From Steinernema hermaphroditum (lineage: Eukaryota > Nematoda > Chromadorea > Rhabditida > Steinernematidae): a stretch of 64,000 bases of DNA. Made by a program: the position numbers and the translations under genes. The DNA is taken from NCBI GenBank assembly GCA_030435675.1, contig CM059622.1:4836001-4900000 (forward strand), given 5' to 3'. Every line of letters begins with the position of its first letter. Position 1 is the stretch's first letter. The notes beneath the pieces are model-generated. The model was not told the DNA's origin and ran no database searches. It saw nothing but the letters and a program-made list of their open reading frames with translations. This document shows, piece after piece, positions 44,935 to 56,998 of the stretch.

Positions 44935-45694
44935 TCACCTAGGCGATCTTCCGTAGGGGTGTCCACGCGCCTTGTTCGGACTGGAATGATGAGGAGGTCG
45001 CAAGGGGCCCGGTCCGGAAGGGACATCGGCATTTCTATTCGCTCCTCCTTGTTGAGCACCTGCTGATATTGAACTCGAGTGACTATCAGTATCTGTACCT
45101 TCAGCTGAACCGTTCCTCCTCTCGTCAAGCGCTTCATTGTACTCTGACATGTTCTTCCTCCCAACCGGCATCATCCAGTCTGCATACTTCGTGACAGACG
45201 AGTTCCTGCCGCAACACAAAGTCAGGACGCCGTTGGTGACTACTGTGTACGCGCTGCCTACTCTCAAGATGTCCTGCTCTTTCATGGCGTCTGCGTTGAA
45301 GTGGACGACGTTGAGATTCACCTTAGCAGTCGCATCGGCAACTACAAATTGGCGTGGGGTGTTGGCATTGGCTGTCGTTGGCCCTTGTTGATCTGAAAGA
45401 GAAAATTAGAGATTATACGAATGGTGACGAGCACTCACGAGCTCCGCCGTCATCTAATACTTTAACGACAATGAAAGATAGGTTCAAATTCTTCATTCCA
45501 GGTTTCAGATCCGCGACGTGGATTAAAGGTGGTCCTTGCTGTGCAGGCGGGCCGGGTGGTCTCTGGGGAGCCTGACCAGGGGTAGGTGGCCTCTGCTGGT
45601 GAAAACCGGGAGGAGCGACAGCTCTCTGCTGCATTCCGGGCGGTGGATTCACGCGCGGAGGAGCGGGAGCGTTGTGACGAGACGGCCCGGACAT
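44935..45694 (-). CDS. SOSS complex subunit B-like single-stranded DNA binding protein (NABP/hSSB family)
   Basis: Two exons, 45694-45439 and 45392-44935 (237 residues). An N-terminal Pro/Gly/Gln-rich extension of about 60 residues, absent in human NABP1/2, precedes an OB fold that starts IHVADLKPGMKNLNLSFIVV (human: DIKPGLKNLNLIFIVL) and continues RQFVVADATAKVNLNVVHF, DILRVGSAYTVVTNGVLTL and CGRNSSVTKYADW. The C-terminal tail is Ser/Gly/Pro-rich, as in the family. SOSS-B binds single-stranded DNA at breaks and also works with Integrator. It is convergent with the TMED gene 186 bases away. The start codon follows TATTTCAG|AGGGAAC, a likely trans-splice acceptor. Confidence 0.85.
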
Positions 45695-46565
45695 GTTCCC
45701 TCTGAAATAGAGAAGGAATTGCCAATGGGGAAAACAGAAACGATGCTGGTATACGACGATACACCGACGCGAGTTGATAAAACCGCAATTTTATGAAAGC
45801 TGCATCTCAGAAGCCGCAAACATAAATATCCAGAGAGTGCATCGCGAAAATAAGATCCAATTCTAAGCATTTTCTCGAAAGACAAACACACATTAGAGAC
45901 ACAGTGTCCACAAAGCCGCGCGAGGATACTTGAACTTCTTTTGTCCTCCCCAATAGCATAGTTTCTCGCAACGACTGGTAAACTACACACCGAGTCCGCC
46001 CTTCCGAGAAGCTGTCTCGTTAGCCGTGCAAGCTGTCTGGATGCTTGCAAACTGTCTTGATGCATTCATAATGTCTGCAGCTTTCATTTTCTCACGTCTC
46101 TCCGTCTGTCCACAGCAGAATACGTCTACTTTGATCGATAAATGCCGTCCACTCGCGCCAAACGAGGGCGAACGAGCGGTGGTGCACCGACGTTCGAGAA
46201 CAGTCTGGAATTAGCGTCTGTCGAAAAATACGCGGGAGTCGCTGGGACGCATAGACAGAAACCTTGCAGCGCCGCATGCTCGTATTCAGATTCTGGCGAC
46301 TAATCTGCTCTGGTTTTTATGGTTCGAGTTTGAGTGATTTTAGTTATTTTTTTTCCTAGAAACAGGCTGCTGTGCTTCTGAATTTGCGTCTCGAGTAATT
46401 CGCGTTTTCAATGTGTTGCTGATTCTAGTGTTTGTGATATCTTCTTATTTATCTCCTTATCTCCTCGCTTTTCTTCACCAAAGAAGCTGTGCTTTTCACT
46501 TTGGTCGGCCGTGATTAGTAAAATTTTCGTGAAGGTGCAAGAAGTTGTTATTTCTGCTTTCAGGT

Positions 46566-48153
46566 ATGGCTTGCACTGCGGACGGTGATGTCATGACCGT
46601 GCAAAACGGTTTGAAGCTCGTTAAGCCGCGTGGCAGCAACCGTCCGATGAAGCCGCTAACGATCAAGATCGCGCCCGCGTACGAAGCCAAACTCGCTCTA
46701 CTCGCCGAACAGAGCAAGGAGAACGACGAAAATGAGATGAGCACATTGAAAATCGGAACTCCTTGCAAGAACGCCTGCTGCGAAGTGGTTAGTTTTCACT
46801 TATCAGTGTGGATTTTATCTGTTGGCTTAGGTCTACAACGGACCAACTGACACAAAGTCGAATTGCGTTTATCACCCTGGAGCCGCCATTTTCCATGAGG
46901 GTATGAAGTTCTGGTCATGCTGTAAGAAGAAGACTTCTGACTTCAGTACCTTTCTGGATCAGAAGGGTTGTACCACCGGAGAACATCATTTCTCGATGGT
47001 TTGTGTACACAACTAAACAACACAATTAATTAAATTCTCCACATTTAGATCGAACAGGTGAAGGAGGTTCGTCAAGACTGGTTCAACAGCGGCGATTATG
47101 TTCACGTCAACCTCTACTGCAAGGGCGTCATTCCAACGGAGTCAACTTTTGAATCCAATGGCTTTTCTCTGGAAGCGGCAGTCACATATGCCAACGGCCA
47201 AAAAGAGTCCGCTTTCGACTACGACCTATTCGGAGAAATCGACGTTGAGAACAGTCACGTCTTGATCAACGAACGCAAAATCGAAATCGTGCTGAAACAG
47301 ATGGACCGAACGACGTGGCCGAAGCTACGCTATGATCCCGAGGACGAGAATTCCGAAACGCAAGACGAAGTAATTGTGTGGAATGGTTTGAATCAGCCCA
47401 CCAAAGAGCGTGACGGCAGTCGTCCGATGAAGTCGATAAAGACCAAGATCATACCAGCATATGAAGCCAAACTCGCCCTACTTGCCGAGCAGAGCAAGGA
47501 GAACGACGAAAATGAGATGAGCACATTGAAAATCGGAACTCCTTGTAAGAACGCCTGCTGCGAAGTGGTTAGTTTTCGCTTATCAGTGTGGATTTTATCT
47601 GTTGGCTTAGGTCTACAACGGACCAACTGACACAAAGTCGAATTGCGTTTATCACCCTGGAGCCGCCATTTTCCATGAGGGTATGAAGTTCTGGTCATGT
47701 TGCAACAAGAAGACTTCTAACTTCAACACCTTTCTGGATCAGAAGGGTTGCACCACCGGAGAACACGTTTTCTCGACGGTTTGCGTGCATAGCTAAACAA
47801 TATTATTCATTAAATTTATTTAGATTGAGCAGGTGAAGGAGGTTCGTGAAGACTGGTTTAACAGCGGCGACTGCATTCACGTCAACCTCTACTGCAAGGG
47901 TGCCATTCCAGCTGACTCAACTTTCAAATCCAATGGTTTTTCTCTGGGAGCGGTAGTCACATACGCCAACGGCCAAAAAGAGTCTGCTTTCGACTACGAG
48001 CTCTTCGGAGAAATCGACGTTGAGAACAGTTACGTTATGATCAGCGAGCGCAAGGTCGAGATGGTGCTGAAACAAGTGGAGCCAGTGAGCTGGCCCAAGT
48101 TACGGTACGAGCGTGAAGCTAACGAGCAGCAAGAGCAGGAAGTATCAAATTAA
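46566..48153 (+). CDS. chp-1: CHORD-CS protein with an internal tandem duplication
   Basis: Five exons: 46566-46787, 46831-46998, 47049-47567, 47611-47778, 47824-48153 (468 residues). The layout is [linker, CHORD, CS] twice. Each CHORD carries [40 protein letters not shown] and GCTTGEH. Each CS domain carries [18 protein letters not shown] and [13 protein letters not shown]. The middle exon joins CS1, a linker and the start of CHORD2 without interruption, so this is one fused gene, not two. The two units are 780 bases apart; the introns after each CHORD start are almost identical, showing a recent duplication. Normal CHP-1/CHORDC1 has two different CHORDs and one CS; the usual first CHORD is not seen upstream. 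CHORDC1 is an HSP90 co-chaperone. Confidence 0.9.
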
Positions 48154-48668
48154 AGTCATGTGCATGTGATTGTTGGATTGTTGTAACGTGTGAGTGGTGA
48201 CGATGATTTGATCTTAAGGTAAAGAGATTTCTCGTGAATAATGACATCTTAGAGTAATGTGCGTACGGCAGTTCTGACTGACAATTGTTTTCGGAACACC
48301 TTGAAACTGTTTTCGGAATTCTATAAGAACCTTCCCTCACCCGCCAAATTCCCGACCCCAAAGGATAGAGGCACTAGTCCCCGACTCCTCCTCTCAGCTG
48401 GCAAACATGCCGTGATTGCAAAGCGACACCTTGAAACTGACTTTGGCGAAATCTTCGTGCTTTCCAGAAGATGCGAGCTAGCAAACTTAGCTACAAACCA
48501 CTTATCCCCAGAACGCATACGACTTCTCAATACCTACTTCTGGGGCGAGACAAATTTCATTTCATCTTTAGTGTCCATAACAACGTATTAACATAACAGT
48601 AACAACGAACAAACAACGCGTTGGTGGAAACAACAATAACAATCCAACAAAGCCACGCTTCATCGCGC

Positions 48669-50212
48669 TTACTCGTCACTGTCCTCATCCTCCTCGACTT
48701 CCTGCACCTTGGGCTTCTTAGATTGCTTCGGCTTCTCGACTTCCTCGTCGTCGAATTTTCTCTTCTTGCTCGTCTTGGCGGTGGTATCGGCGGAGGCGTC
48801 GTAGCTGTGGACTTCACTCTTGAACTGGTATCCTCCCTTCTGCTTGTGCGATCCTGGCGCTCCCTTGTGCGCGATGCGTTCCTGCTCGGCGCGCATCTGG
48901 TTCTCGAGGTAGGCGCGAGCTTCAATACCGACTTCCGCTCCGGCGTTGACCTCTTCTCCGAGGGCGTCGATTCGGGTGGAGAGCGAAACCTTGGCGGCGA
49001 GCTTACGGGCCATCTTAAGGAACCGGTATTAGGTGGGCGGTCGGGCCGCATACTTACCTTTCCCTTGTAGGCAGTGGCGGCTTGACCGATGAGCTGAGCG
49101 TGGTAGATGAGACCATACTTGGGCGTGTCGCGCTTCGTCTTCAGGGCTCGGAACAAGGCCTTCTCGGCTCCGAGAATCTGGATGGTGGAGGCGGGGTACT
49201 TCGCAAGTGAGACAAGAGATCCGGCGTGGGAGATGAGGCGAGCTCCGACGAGTTCTCCGAGAAGGACAGTGAGGTTGGGCGCGAGGGCAACCATGCGGTT
49301 CTTGAGGTACTCAGAAAGCTGGGCGCGGTAGTCGGTCAATTCGATAACTTGGTCACAGAGCTCCTGGATATGGATCAAATCGAGCTCGGAGATGTCGGTT
49401 CCCATGCTGATCTCGGCGTCGCTCTTCACCTTCTCTTCCAACTCTTCGGGGAGGATGCCGCTCAAGTCGGTCTTCACGGCATTCTGGCGCATGCCGATAG
49501 CCTTGACAACCTTAGCGTAGGCGACGTGATCGGTGATAATCTTGCCCAATTCGGGGAAGTGCCAGCCGTACCATTCGCGGGTACGCATCTGGTAGTTGTT
49601 CAGCTCCTTGTCCAGATCATCGAGCAGCGAAACGGCTTGGACAATCATCGTATCGATCTTCTCGGGATTGAACTTGACCTTGTAGCGGCCCATCGAGTGC
49701 GCAAGAGCGAGGTTCATGGCGCTCAATTCGTCTTTGTGCTCGCAGAGAAGCGAGTCGATATTGCTGCGAATGCTGCGCATAAGCTCAGCGACAGCAGAGT
49801 TGTGAACGCAAGGGAGCTCCAGTTTCTCCTGCAAATTCCGAAATCATTCTCTATGCACATAAAGTCACTAATTACATTAATAAGCTTTCCAAGCTTAGCA
49901 TCTCCCACGGCGAGTTGTTCATCGGAGGCCGACTTCTTCAGCAGTTTTTTCAAAGCCTTGTTCAGCTTTCCGTCATTGAGATCAACGGCACTTTCAAGAG
50001 CTTCCGAGGTGGTCTTGAACTTCTTGAAGTTGACCAGCTGCAGACTGAAAAGAGATGATATACAACCGCCGTCCCAAAGGTAGCTATCACCATTCCTGAG
50101 CCTTCTCGGGGGTGTTGAACGACTCCCAGATGTTGTCGGCCTTCTGAAGTTTGCCCTCATCGAGCAGTTTGAAAATGGCGTAGCCAGCTGCTGTCTCAAA
50201 AAGGACAAGCAT
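48669..50212 (-). CDS. nol-5: NOP58, core protein of box C/D snoRNPs
   Basis: Four exons: 50212-50091, 50044-49876, 49828-49058, 49013-48669 (468 residues; human 529). It begins [20 protein letters not shown], typical of NOP58. The Nop domain carries [67 protein letters not shown] and [15 protein letters not shown]. The C terminus is Lys/Glu/Asp-rich, as in other eukaryotes. NOP58 binds the C/D motif with fibrillarin and NOP56 and is needed for rRNA 2'-O-methylation in the nucleolus. The ATG follows TCATTCTAG|GGGAAAC, a likely trans-splice site. It is convergent with the CHORD-CS gene. Confidence 0.96.
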
Positions 50213-51520
50213 GTTTCCCCTAGAATGACAGGAGATTAACCGAGTTTCGAGAACTTCTCGTACGCCGCGACTCTCCCACCAAAAGCATTTTCACACTTTT
50301 CCAAGCGCACGTTCAATTTGGTCAATTTCCTATAAATTCGCAGCACTTCTTCAGGCAAAACAGCGAAAATAAGGCGAAAGTACCAAAACGCGATGTTCCT
50401 AACCATTTTAGGTTAGTTTTCTGCACATTCAGTCAATATTCCGCCTCTCCCTCGATAGATAAGTTGCGTCACAGCTCATTTTAACAATCATCGCTGTGTC
50501 TCTATGGAAAGCGACGCCGACTCGTCGGAATCGCAATATTGATGCTGCATCAGAATTGCAGAAACTCTGCGAAAAAAAAAGAAAACATCCATATCCAACG
50601 CGCGCCACCACGGAAAACTCCTAAATTCGCGTCGCCGCGGCGAGCGGCAAAGCCACTACCAAATCCGAGTTTTCCACTCGAGACCCAGCATCCAATCGAA
50701 AAGTTGTGTTTCGGCCACGCCGCAACTGGCGATCCGGTGTCGTACGCCATGCGGAAATTCAGAGTGCTTTTTGAAAACGGATTTGACGGCTTTTGACATT
50801 TAGTTTTTCATGTGTGTTTTACATTAATTTACACGCTCTTTCACACCTGAACAGCACTTTTCATGAAAGTTTCTCGAGGTGCCTATGCGCGCCGACAATT
50901 TGAAAAGGATGCGCTGTTGTCCATCGGAAATTGCTGAAGAATCCATATTTTGTGGTCACTCGCCATGAGATATAGCGATGATTGTTGCATGAGCTGTGCA
51001 TTGAACAAAGGAATTTCAAACTATTGAACAACGAATTCGAACAATCACAAACCCGTTTTCAAGAACTGTGAAAGCGTTCTAATCGAAGCGAGGGTGGCCG
51101 TCGAGATTAGAGATTTTCTAGTGGATTTGATCGCTCTACCTTTTGATGGACTTTTGATGGGAGAGAGCTTGCAGGTTCCTGGGCGTAAGTGAGTGCTCGG
51201 CGGTCATCGGGTGCGTGAGATACGTGCTGCTCAGTGCGCATGCTAGGCATCTCGGAGAGATCGTCGATGTTCTGAACTGCTTAATCTTCAAATTACTCCA
51301 TGTGTCGGCTTGGGTTGGCCGCGCCGTCGATACAAATATGCTCTGTAGTAGTCCAAGACCATCTCAATTGAAATAACTTTATGAAAAACGAAAAATCAAA
51401 AAGGAAAACGTTCCAACAACGTCACGTATTGTGTGGCACAGCAAGTTGCGAGATGTTCTGTGGAGAATTAAAACAGAAAGAACTGAAAGGTACTATGGTA
51501 TCACTATAACTCTTGGGTGC
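50213..51520. other. intergenic
   Basis: No gene is supported between NOP58 and alpha-catulin. Low-scoring open frames only. Confidence 0.45.
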
Positions 51521-54500
51521 CTATCGCGTGGAGCGGCGGTGGAGCCGTCCTCCTAATGCTAGGCGTCCTTCTCCAGAGAGTGGATTCTCTGCTGCTTCTC
51601 TGCTGGTAGTCGTCCGGGAGGACTCCTCGAGTGCTAGTCGCCCCTCGGAATTCAATTTCGAACTGGAAAAGGGGGAACTTCTGTCGGGCGCGTTGTGGAA
51701 TGTTACCTTTGTGGCGCAGACGAAGCACGCCGTCACCAATTTGGCGATCTCATTCATGAGGTTCTTTGTTTCCTGAATGACGGAATCCACCTACAGGGGT
51801 ACTGTTGTAACATTAACAGGCAAAAACGCTGGTACCTTGGAGAAAGTCGCCGATTTCCCTACAGTAGGACTCTTGACAAGCACCTGTAGTTGTTGGCAGT
51901 GGATGGGGATCTTCTCCAAAGTCGCCGAGAGGTCATTCTTCTCGGCACTTCCGGGAACTTCGTACGAGAATTCTCGGACAGTTTTGTACATTTTGTTTGC
52001 CTGTTCGGCAAAGAACTCGGCTTGGGTGAAGAGGTCGTGTGTGGTTTTGAGCGGCCCGTCACCGCGGGTGAACAGGTACATGTTGTATGCCATCGAAGAC
52101 ATCGCCTTAAGAAGGAGCGGTTATTTGATAACAATCAGGGCATCTAGAACCTTGGCTTTCTTGACGATGTCGTTCTCGGCGTACTCGTCCCACTTCTCCG
52201 CTTCGGCGTCGACTTCTGATGTCAGGAGTTTCATTTCGAGGCCCACTTTGGCCATCTTTTGTTGGTCCTGAAAAGCGAGCGATTGTAATTCCTGTATGTA
52301 ATATGATGTAAGTGAACATATTTGAGTCTGGATCAAATCTAGATCCCAAATACAATCAGTAACCGGCCTCTAGGTGAAGTGGTCAACGTTTTATGGTCAC
52401 AAAAAAGGATACCCCTGGTGATAATGCGGACGGGTTGATGACAGCTCATACAACGATAGCGCATACCGTAGTCAATTTATAGCACATTGTGCGTTCCCTT
52501 TTACTTCAGCTTGGGCATAGTGATCCTTTTCCGTTCCATATATACACAAGACTAGGCATTTATAAAACTGAACATGCTTAGAAATCTCCCAAAAGAGGTC
52601 TGTACATGTCTATCTATGGGTCTATACATGCATGGTTATGAGTTTACTATGGTACTACGGTTTGACTTCTCGTGGTATGAGCCCAGTGTATGGGCGGACA
52701 GTGTGGGAAGTGCGAGTTATATTATCTTCTTGTCCATATGATTAGATTAGATCAGACTTTGAGTAATTGTCTTCTTGTCTTCGTGAGTTTGTAGTTAGAT
52801 TAGCACATCGAGCTTTGAGTTAGTTAGGAGTTGTCACCCTTTCCAACACCTATGGACCGAATGTACATCACACATTGCCAATGTGTGATGTACATGCATC
52901 GTAGAATACAATGAACTCAACTCAAACAAATGTATGGAGAATCAATTTTCGCTTTGTGCTTGACTTATCCAAATTTTATAGACTCTTTTTCAATAAATTT
53001 AGCTTGTAGCTGCCACAGCTGCTCTTCAGCAGCTTCACGTTTTCATTTTTGATCGCTCTTTCGCCCTGCTTCTTACCTCAACATCAAGAGTAATCGGTTT
53101 CGACGGTTTTTGCGTTGTTCCGTGCTTCTATAAATTAGAACATTTATTAAAATCGATAACACTTCACAACACTCGAACAGAGTTACAACACAACACTGAG
53201 TGAACTTAGAATATTCTGAGCAATCGATGTTATTTTGAGCATCCCAAACATATTATGCGTTCATGCAACTTACTATAAATGCGCCATGTTCTATAACAAC
53301 TAAAATTCTGCTTCATTTTGCAAATCGTCCAAGATAAGACTCATGCGGTATGTGAAGTTTTTCTGCTCCTCGTCGATCATTCTTTTCCGGATAGGCGAGC
53401 GCGACTTTTCCCTTTCGCTTTGCCTCATGATAACCACTTGCTCTTCGGAGTGCCTAGGCACTGGAGGTGCTTCCGGTGTCTTTCTGAAGATTGAATCCAG
53501 GCGTCTATAGGGTTCCGGAGGTTTTGAGTTCGCCGGGGGTGGAGGCATTCGCAGAGTGGGTGGTTCAGAACCTTGTCGGACGATGTTGAAAGCCGAATCG
53601 GCCTTTCGCCGTTGAGCAGGCGAGTTGATGCGGAGGTTCGAGAGACTCCTGGCGACGTTGCTGGCCGCGGAGGGACACACGCACTCGCTGGGGAACATAC
53701 AAGCGGACGAAGACGACGACATCACCGACGAGAACATGTCACTACCACCACTCATGCTGGCGACCATGTTGGCCGCGGCCATGCTACTCACTCCAGGACG
53801 CGGAAGCGACATGTACGCCTGCTTCTCGGCGGCGATCCGGCCAGAAGCTGCGGCATCGGATTCCTTCGCCAGGCGTGAGAGTTCGTTGACGTTGTGGGCC
53901 CAGGTGTCGCAGAAGACTTCGAGGTTTTCACGGGCGATGCGTGATGACGGATGGATGCAGAACGTCCGGCCGGCCAAGAGGGTCTGCAATTTGAGGGTAT
54001 TGAAAGAGTTTGAAGGGTGTGGGATTTACTTTCACAGGGTGTTAACAAAAGACCCCATTTTCAATGCACCAGGCTAAAGCAGTACCTATAAGAAATAAGT
54101 AGCAAGAATGTAGAAAATTGGGTCGAAAAAATGCATGAACATTAGCGATAACATGACCAATCCTATGCGCTTCGATGCTCTGCCACGGTTTGCTTAATCT
54201 TGCCAAGAGAACTCTGGATAAATCATCAAGATGTCATAAAATTAACCATGCTATGGATGTTCGTCTATGTAAAAGTTTGAAAACCAGTTGGGGTGCGGTG
54301 AGTTGAAGCAGCATCGAATGTTTGCTGGTTAATAGCGATAGCAACGCGCCATAGAGATACCTAAGTCACAGTGTAATCGAGTGCTTATCAACAGATCATT
54401 CTGTTTCAAAACCTCTTTTTTCCTGGACTCATCTGATTTAGGGCCAACGGCACTACGTGTACTCCATTCTTATCCGTATGCGCTACCAATTTTCAGCCCA

Positions 54501-56998
54501 ATCGGAGTCTGCGATTTTGGGATGCTCCCCTGCTTACAAATTTAGATCACTAGGGTTATGGTCGTTTACTTGCACCTACCAATGGCGCCAGCGCCCTCAA
54601 CGTCCTTTCCGAATGTCCAGTGTGAATGTGAAGCGTATCGTTTAGTGATATGTGATGTAGAAGGCGGCAAACTTCTTGGATATGCTCGCTATGCTCCCTG
54701 AACTTCTCGAGATACTTCTCGACTCCGTCGATGTCTCCCGAGATCGAACAGGCCTTGATTGAGCTTAGAATGGTTTGATCGTCATTGGAGCGAAAAACAT
54801 CGGAAATCTGCAATTAACTTCGATCTTATTGGCTCAGCGTAGGGGCGACTACTTGATCCATAGCGACGATTTGGAGCTGTTTTCTCAAATCTTTCAGACG
54901 TCGATTTAGCCTTTCCACCGTAACCTCGATGCCTTCGCCTCTTAGCGATTCACATTGGTCTTGTTCCGGTTGGATGAGATTACTCATCTCAAAGCGGCAC
55001 TCTTCCAGAAAGTCCAAGATCTGTTCTCGATGGTGATGGGGCGTGTAGGCCGAGTCCGTGAAGTCCTGAGTCATTTCGCAGAGTGAGTCCAACGCGGAGA
55101 CGAGCCTCTCTCGGACGACGGAGCCAACTGTGCTCGTCATGCGAACCATCTCCAGCATCTCCATGAGTTGCCGAATAGCAGCGCTCGCGGTCAGCTGCAT
55201 GCCGAGGTCGATGGGCTCGTCGTTTGGCTGAGCGGTGACGTACCGATTGTTGTCGAATATCATGACTCCGTCGGTGACGCAAAGTGTGATCAATTGGAGA
55301 GAAAGGCGAATCTGAAATCAGAAAAGAAGCATGATCGATGCTACAAATAGGAGGGCGATTCTATAAGCATGGTCATAGAGCCTATTTCTAAGTCGAAATT
55401 AGGGTTTAACTTTGATTTCAACGTGGTTACCTCTTAAAATTTTGAAAGTTTTTGAAGGATTTCGAACAAATTTCCAGGAGGTCTTAGCTCACCTGATAGA
55501 ACACTCCATCTCTACACTGAAGAGCCGCTTGATCGTCTGGATGTCGGAGAAGAGTCTTGGACGAGGTTAGCAGAAGCATGGTTTGCCTCTCCAGGTTACT
55601 TCTCGCGACGCCCATCTGCGCCCTTCTCTTATCGCTTTTCAGATCGTGTTGCCTATCGCCTGACCGATGTGCCAGATCCACCATCTCCCCACCAAACTCC
55701 GTAAAGATCTTCACAAAATCGGTGAAATTCGCAGTGGTCTCAAGTCTTGTTAATGAGTAAGCGATCTAAGTTCATATAATTGGTTAGGACAAAACGTAGT
55801 TGCTAGTACCTTGTCTTCGGCTCTGAGAATGTTTTTGACCATAACGCGATCGGCGAGAAGGAGGACCCGGGTGACGGAAGAAAGGAGCTGTCGAGTGGCT
55901 CGAAGAAGGACGGATTTGTCGAATCCGGCGGCGGAGGAGTGAGGTTGGATACCGTGCATTTCATCTTCGGCTACTGACCCGCAGAGATTGGCAATGGCAC
56001 TTCCTAAAGCAGTCATGGATGGCCTATCTGCATTGTTATATGCACTTTTTAGGCTGAGGTTTTCATACGTCACTTACAGCGGTCAAACGTGAATCTCTCT
56101 CTAGTATATTTATTACAATAGAAACCCAGTCTCAAATTTAGATAGACCAACTTCAGGTATTCCATAGCAGCCCGCTGTTTTGACTTGTTTCTGTCAAACA
56201 GTTCCTCCCTCCTGATCATGATCATTCGCCATCCTCTCTCCGATCCAAAGTGTCAAATATCAAGCAGCACTTGTAAATTTCGTGAAACCCCATGCAACGG
56301 CGTCTGCCGATCCACTTTGCGGCTATCCACCGGCTCCGATCGGGCGACGGCCGCCACGATGAGTGATGGATTATTACACTTCAAGGGCGATCCCTCCTCA
56401 GCGCCTAATCTTGGCGCCCGCCGTCACGCCGACGCGCTGGGTAAACATAGCGAGTAATATTGAACCGAATTTGATATGCCCGAAAGGTTAGACGGGAAAT
56501 AAGCACTTTGAGGGCAAGTGACCCGAGGCGAGTGCGGAAGGAAGGAAGTTTGCCACATTCTCACATGTTCGCTAGCCAATCAATAAGCGAAAGACCATCG
56601 TACTTACCTGCCAGCCGCGCTTCATGACAAGCGTCGTACATCTCCGGCTGAATATCAGAATTCTCATCGGCGATAGTCTCTCCAACAGCCACAAATCGTT
56701 CTATGGCGGCTTCTACGGCGCTCCCAACCTAGACCACTTTTAAGGCGTCGCTCAAAACCCATGGTAATACCTTCAACGCCGATCTGATCACTTTCTCCGA
56801 CTTCGGTCTTCCATTGGCCAAGAAGTTCTCCTTGATGCTCACCAACGTGGTGATCTGTGAAACGAGCGGGACAAGCGTCTTCTCGATGGATTTCGTCTTG
56901 ATCTCTAAGTTGCGTGGATCGAATGTCATGCCGACCGATGAGGCGGTGGTGCTGGACAGATTGTCCATCCCCATCCGGGGCGTCGAGGAATGTATCAT
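51521..56998 (-). CDS. ctn-1: alpha-catulin
   Basis: Eleven exons: 56998-56771, 56728-56608, 56003-55810, 55765-55493, 55311-54853, 54807-54580, 53983-53792, 53127-53077, 52267-52151, 52105-51836, 51790-51521 (800 residues; human CTNNAL1 734). Catulin rather than alpha-catenin is indicated by LEIKTKSIEKTLVPLVSQIT, LLSSVTRVLLLADRVMVK, AHRSGDRQHDLKSDKRRAQM, FTDSAYTPHHHREQILDFL, CRLLHHIS, IHPSSRIARENLEVFCDTW, AYMSLPRPG and MSSMAYNMYLFTRGDGPLKT. Catulin is a vinculin-superfamily scaffold; in C. elegans CTN-1 links the dystrophin complex to channels such as SLO-1 in muscle. The start follows CTTTCAG|TG, a likely trans-splice site. The last exon adds a Ser/Arg-rich tail. Intron 9 (46 bases, starting GTTCTA) has a weak donor, placed by homology. 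Confidence 0.93.
53300..53792 (-). other. probable alternative terminal exon of alpha-catulin
   Basis: Exon 7 ends at a strong donor (GGA|GTGAGTAGC), but reading straight on gives 163 more in-frame residues before a stop at 53300. This extension is Pro/Ser-rich with patches such as LRMPPPPANSKPPEPYRRL and SEREKSRSPIRKRM, looks coding, and shows no premature stop. An AATAAA lies about 150 bases further on (minus strand, about 53140). A short isoform lacking the C-terminal helical domain but carrying this tail is therefore plausible. Confidence 0.55.

Noticed and set aside
46566..48153. Two separate tandem CHORD genes
   Set aside because: One continuous exon (47049-47567) runs from the first CS domain into the second CHORD without a stop or a new start, so they are fused.
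51521..56998. Alpha-catenin (HMP-1) as the identity of this gene
   Set aside because: Segments such as YMSLPRPG, MSSMAYNMYLFTRGDGPLKT and LEIKTKSIEKTLVPLVSQIT match alpha-catulin much better, and the catenin actin-binding C-terminal region is not present.
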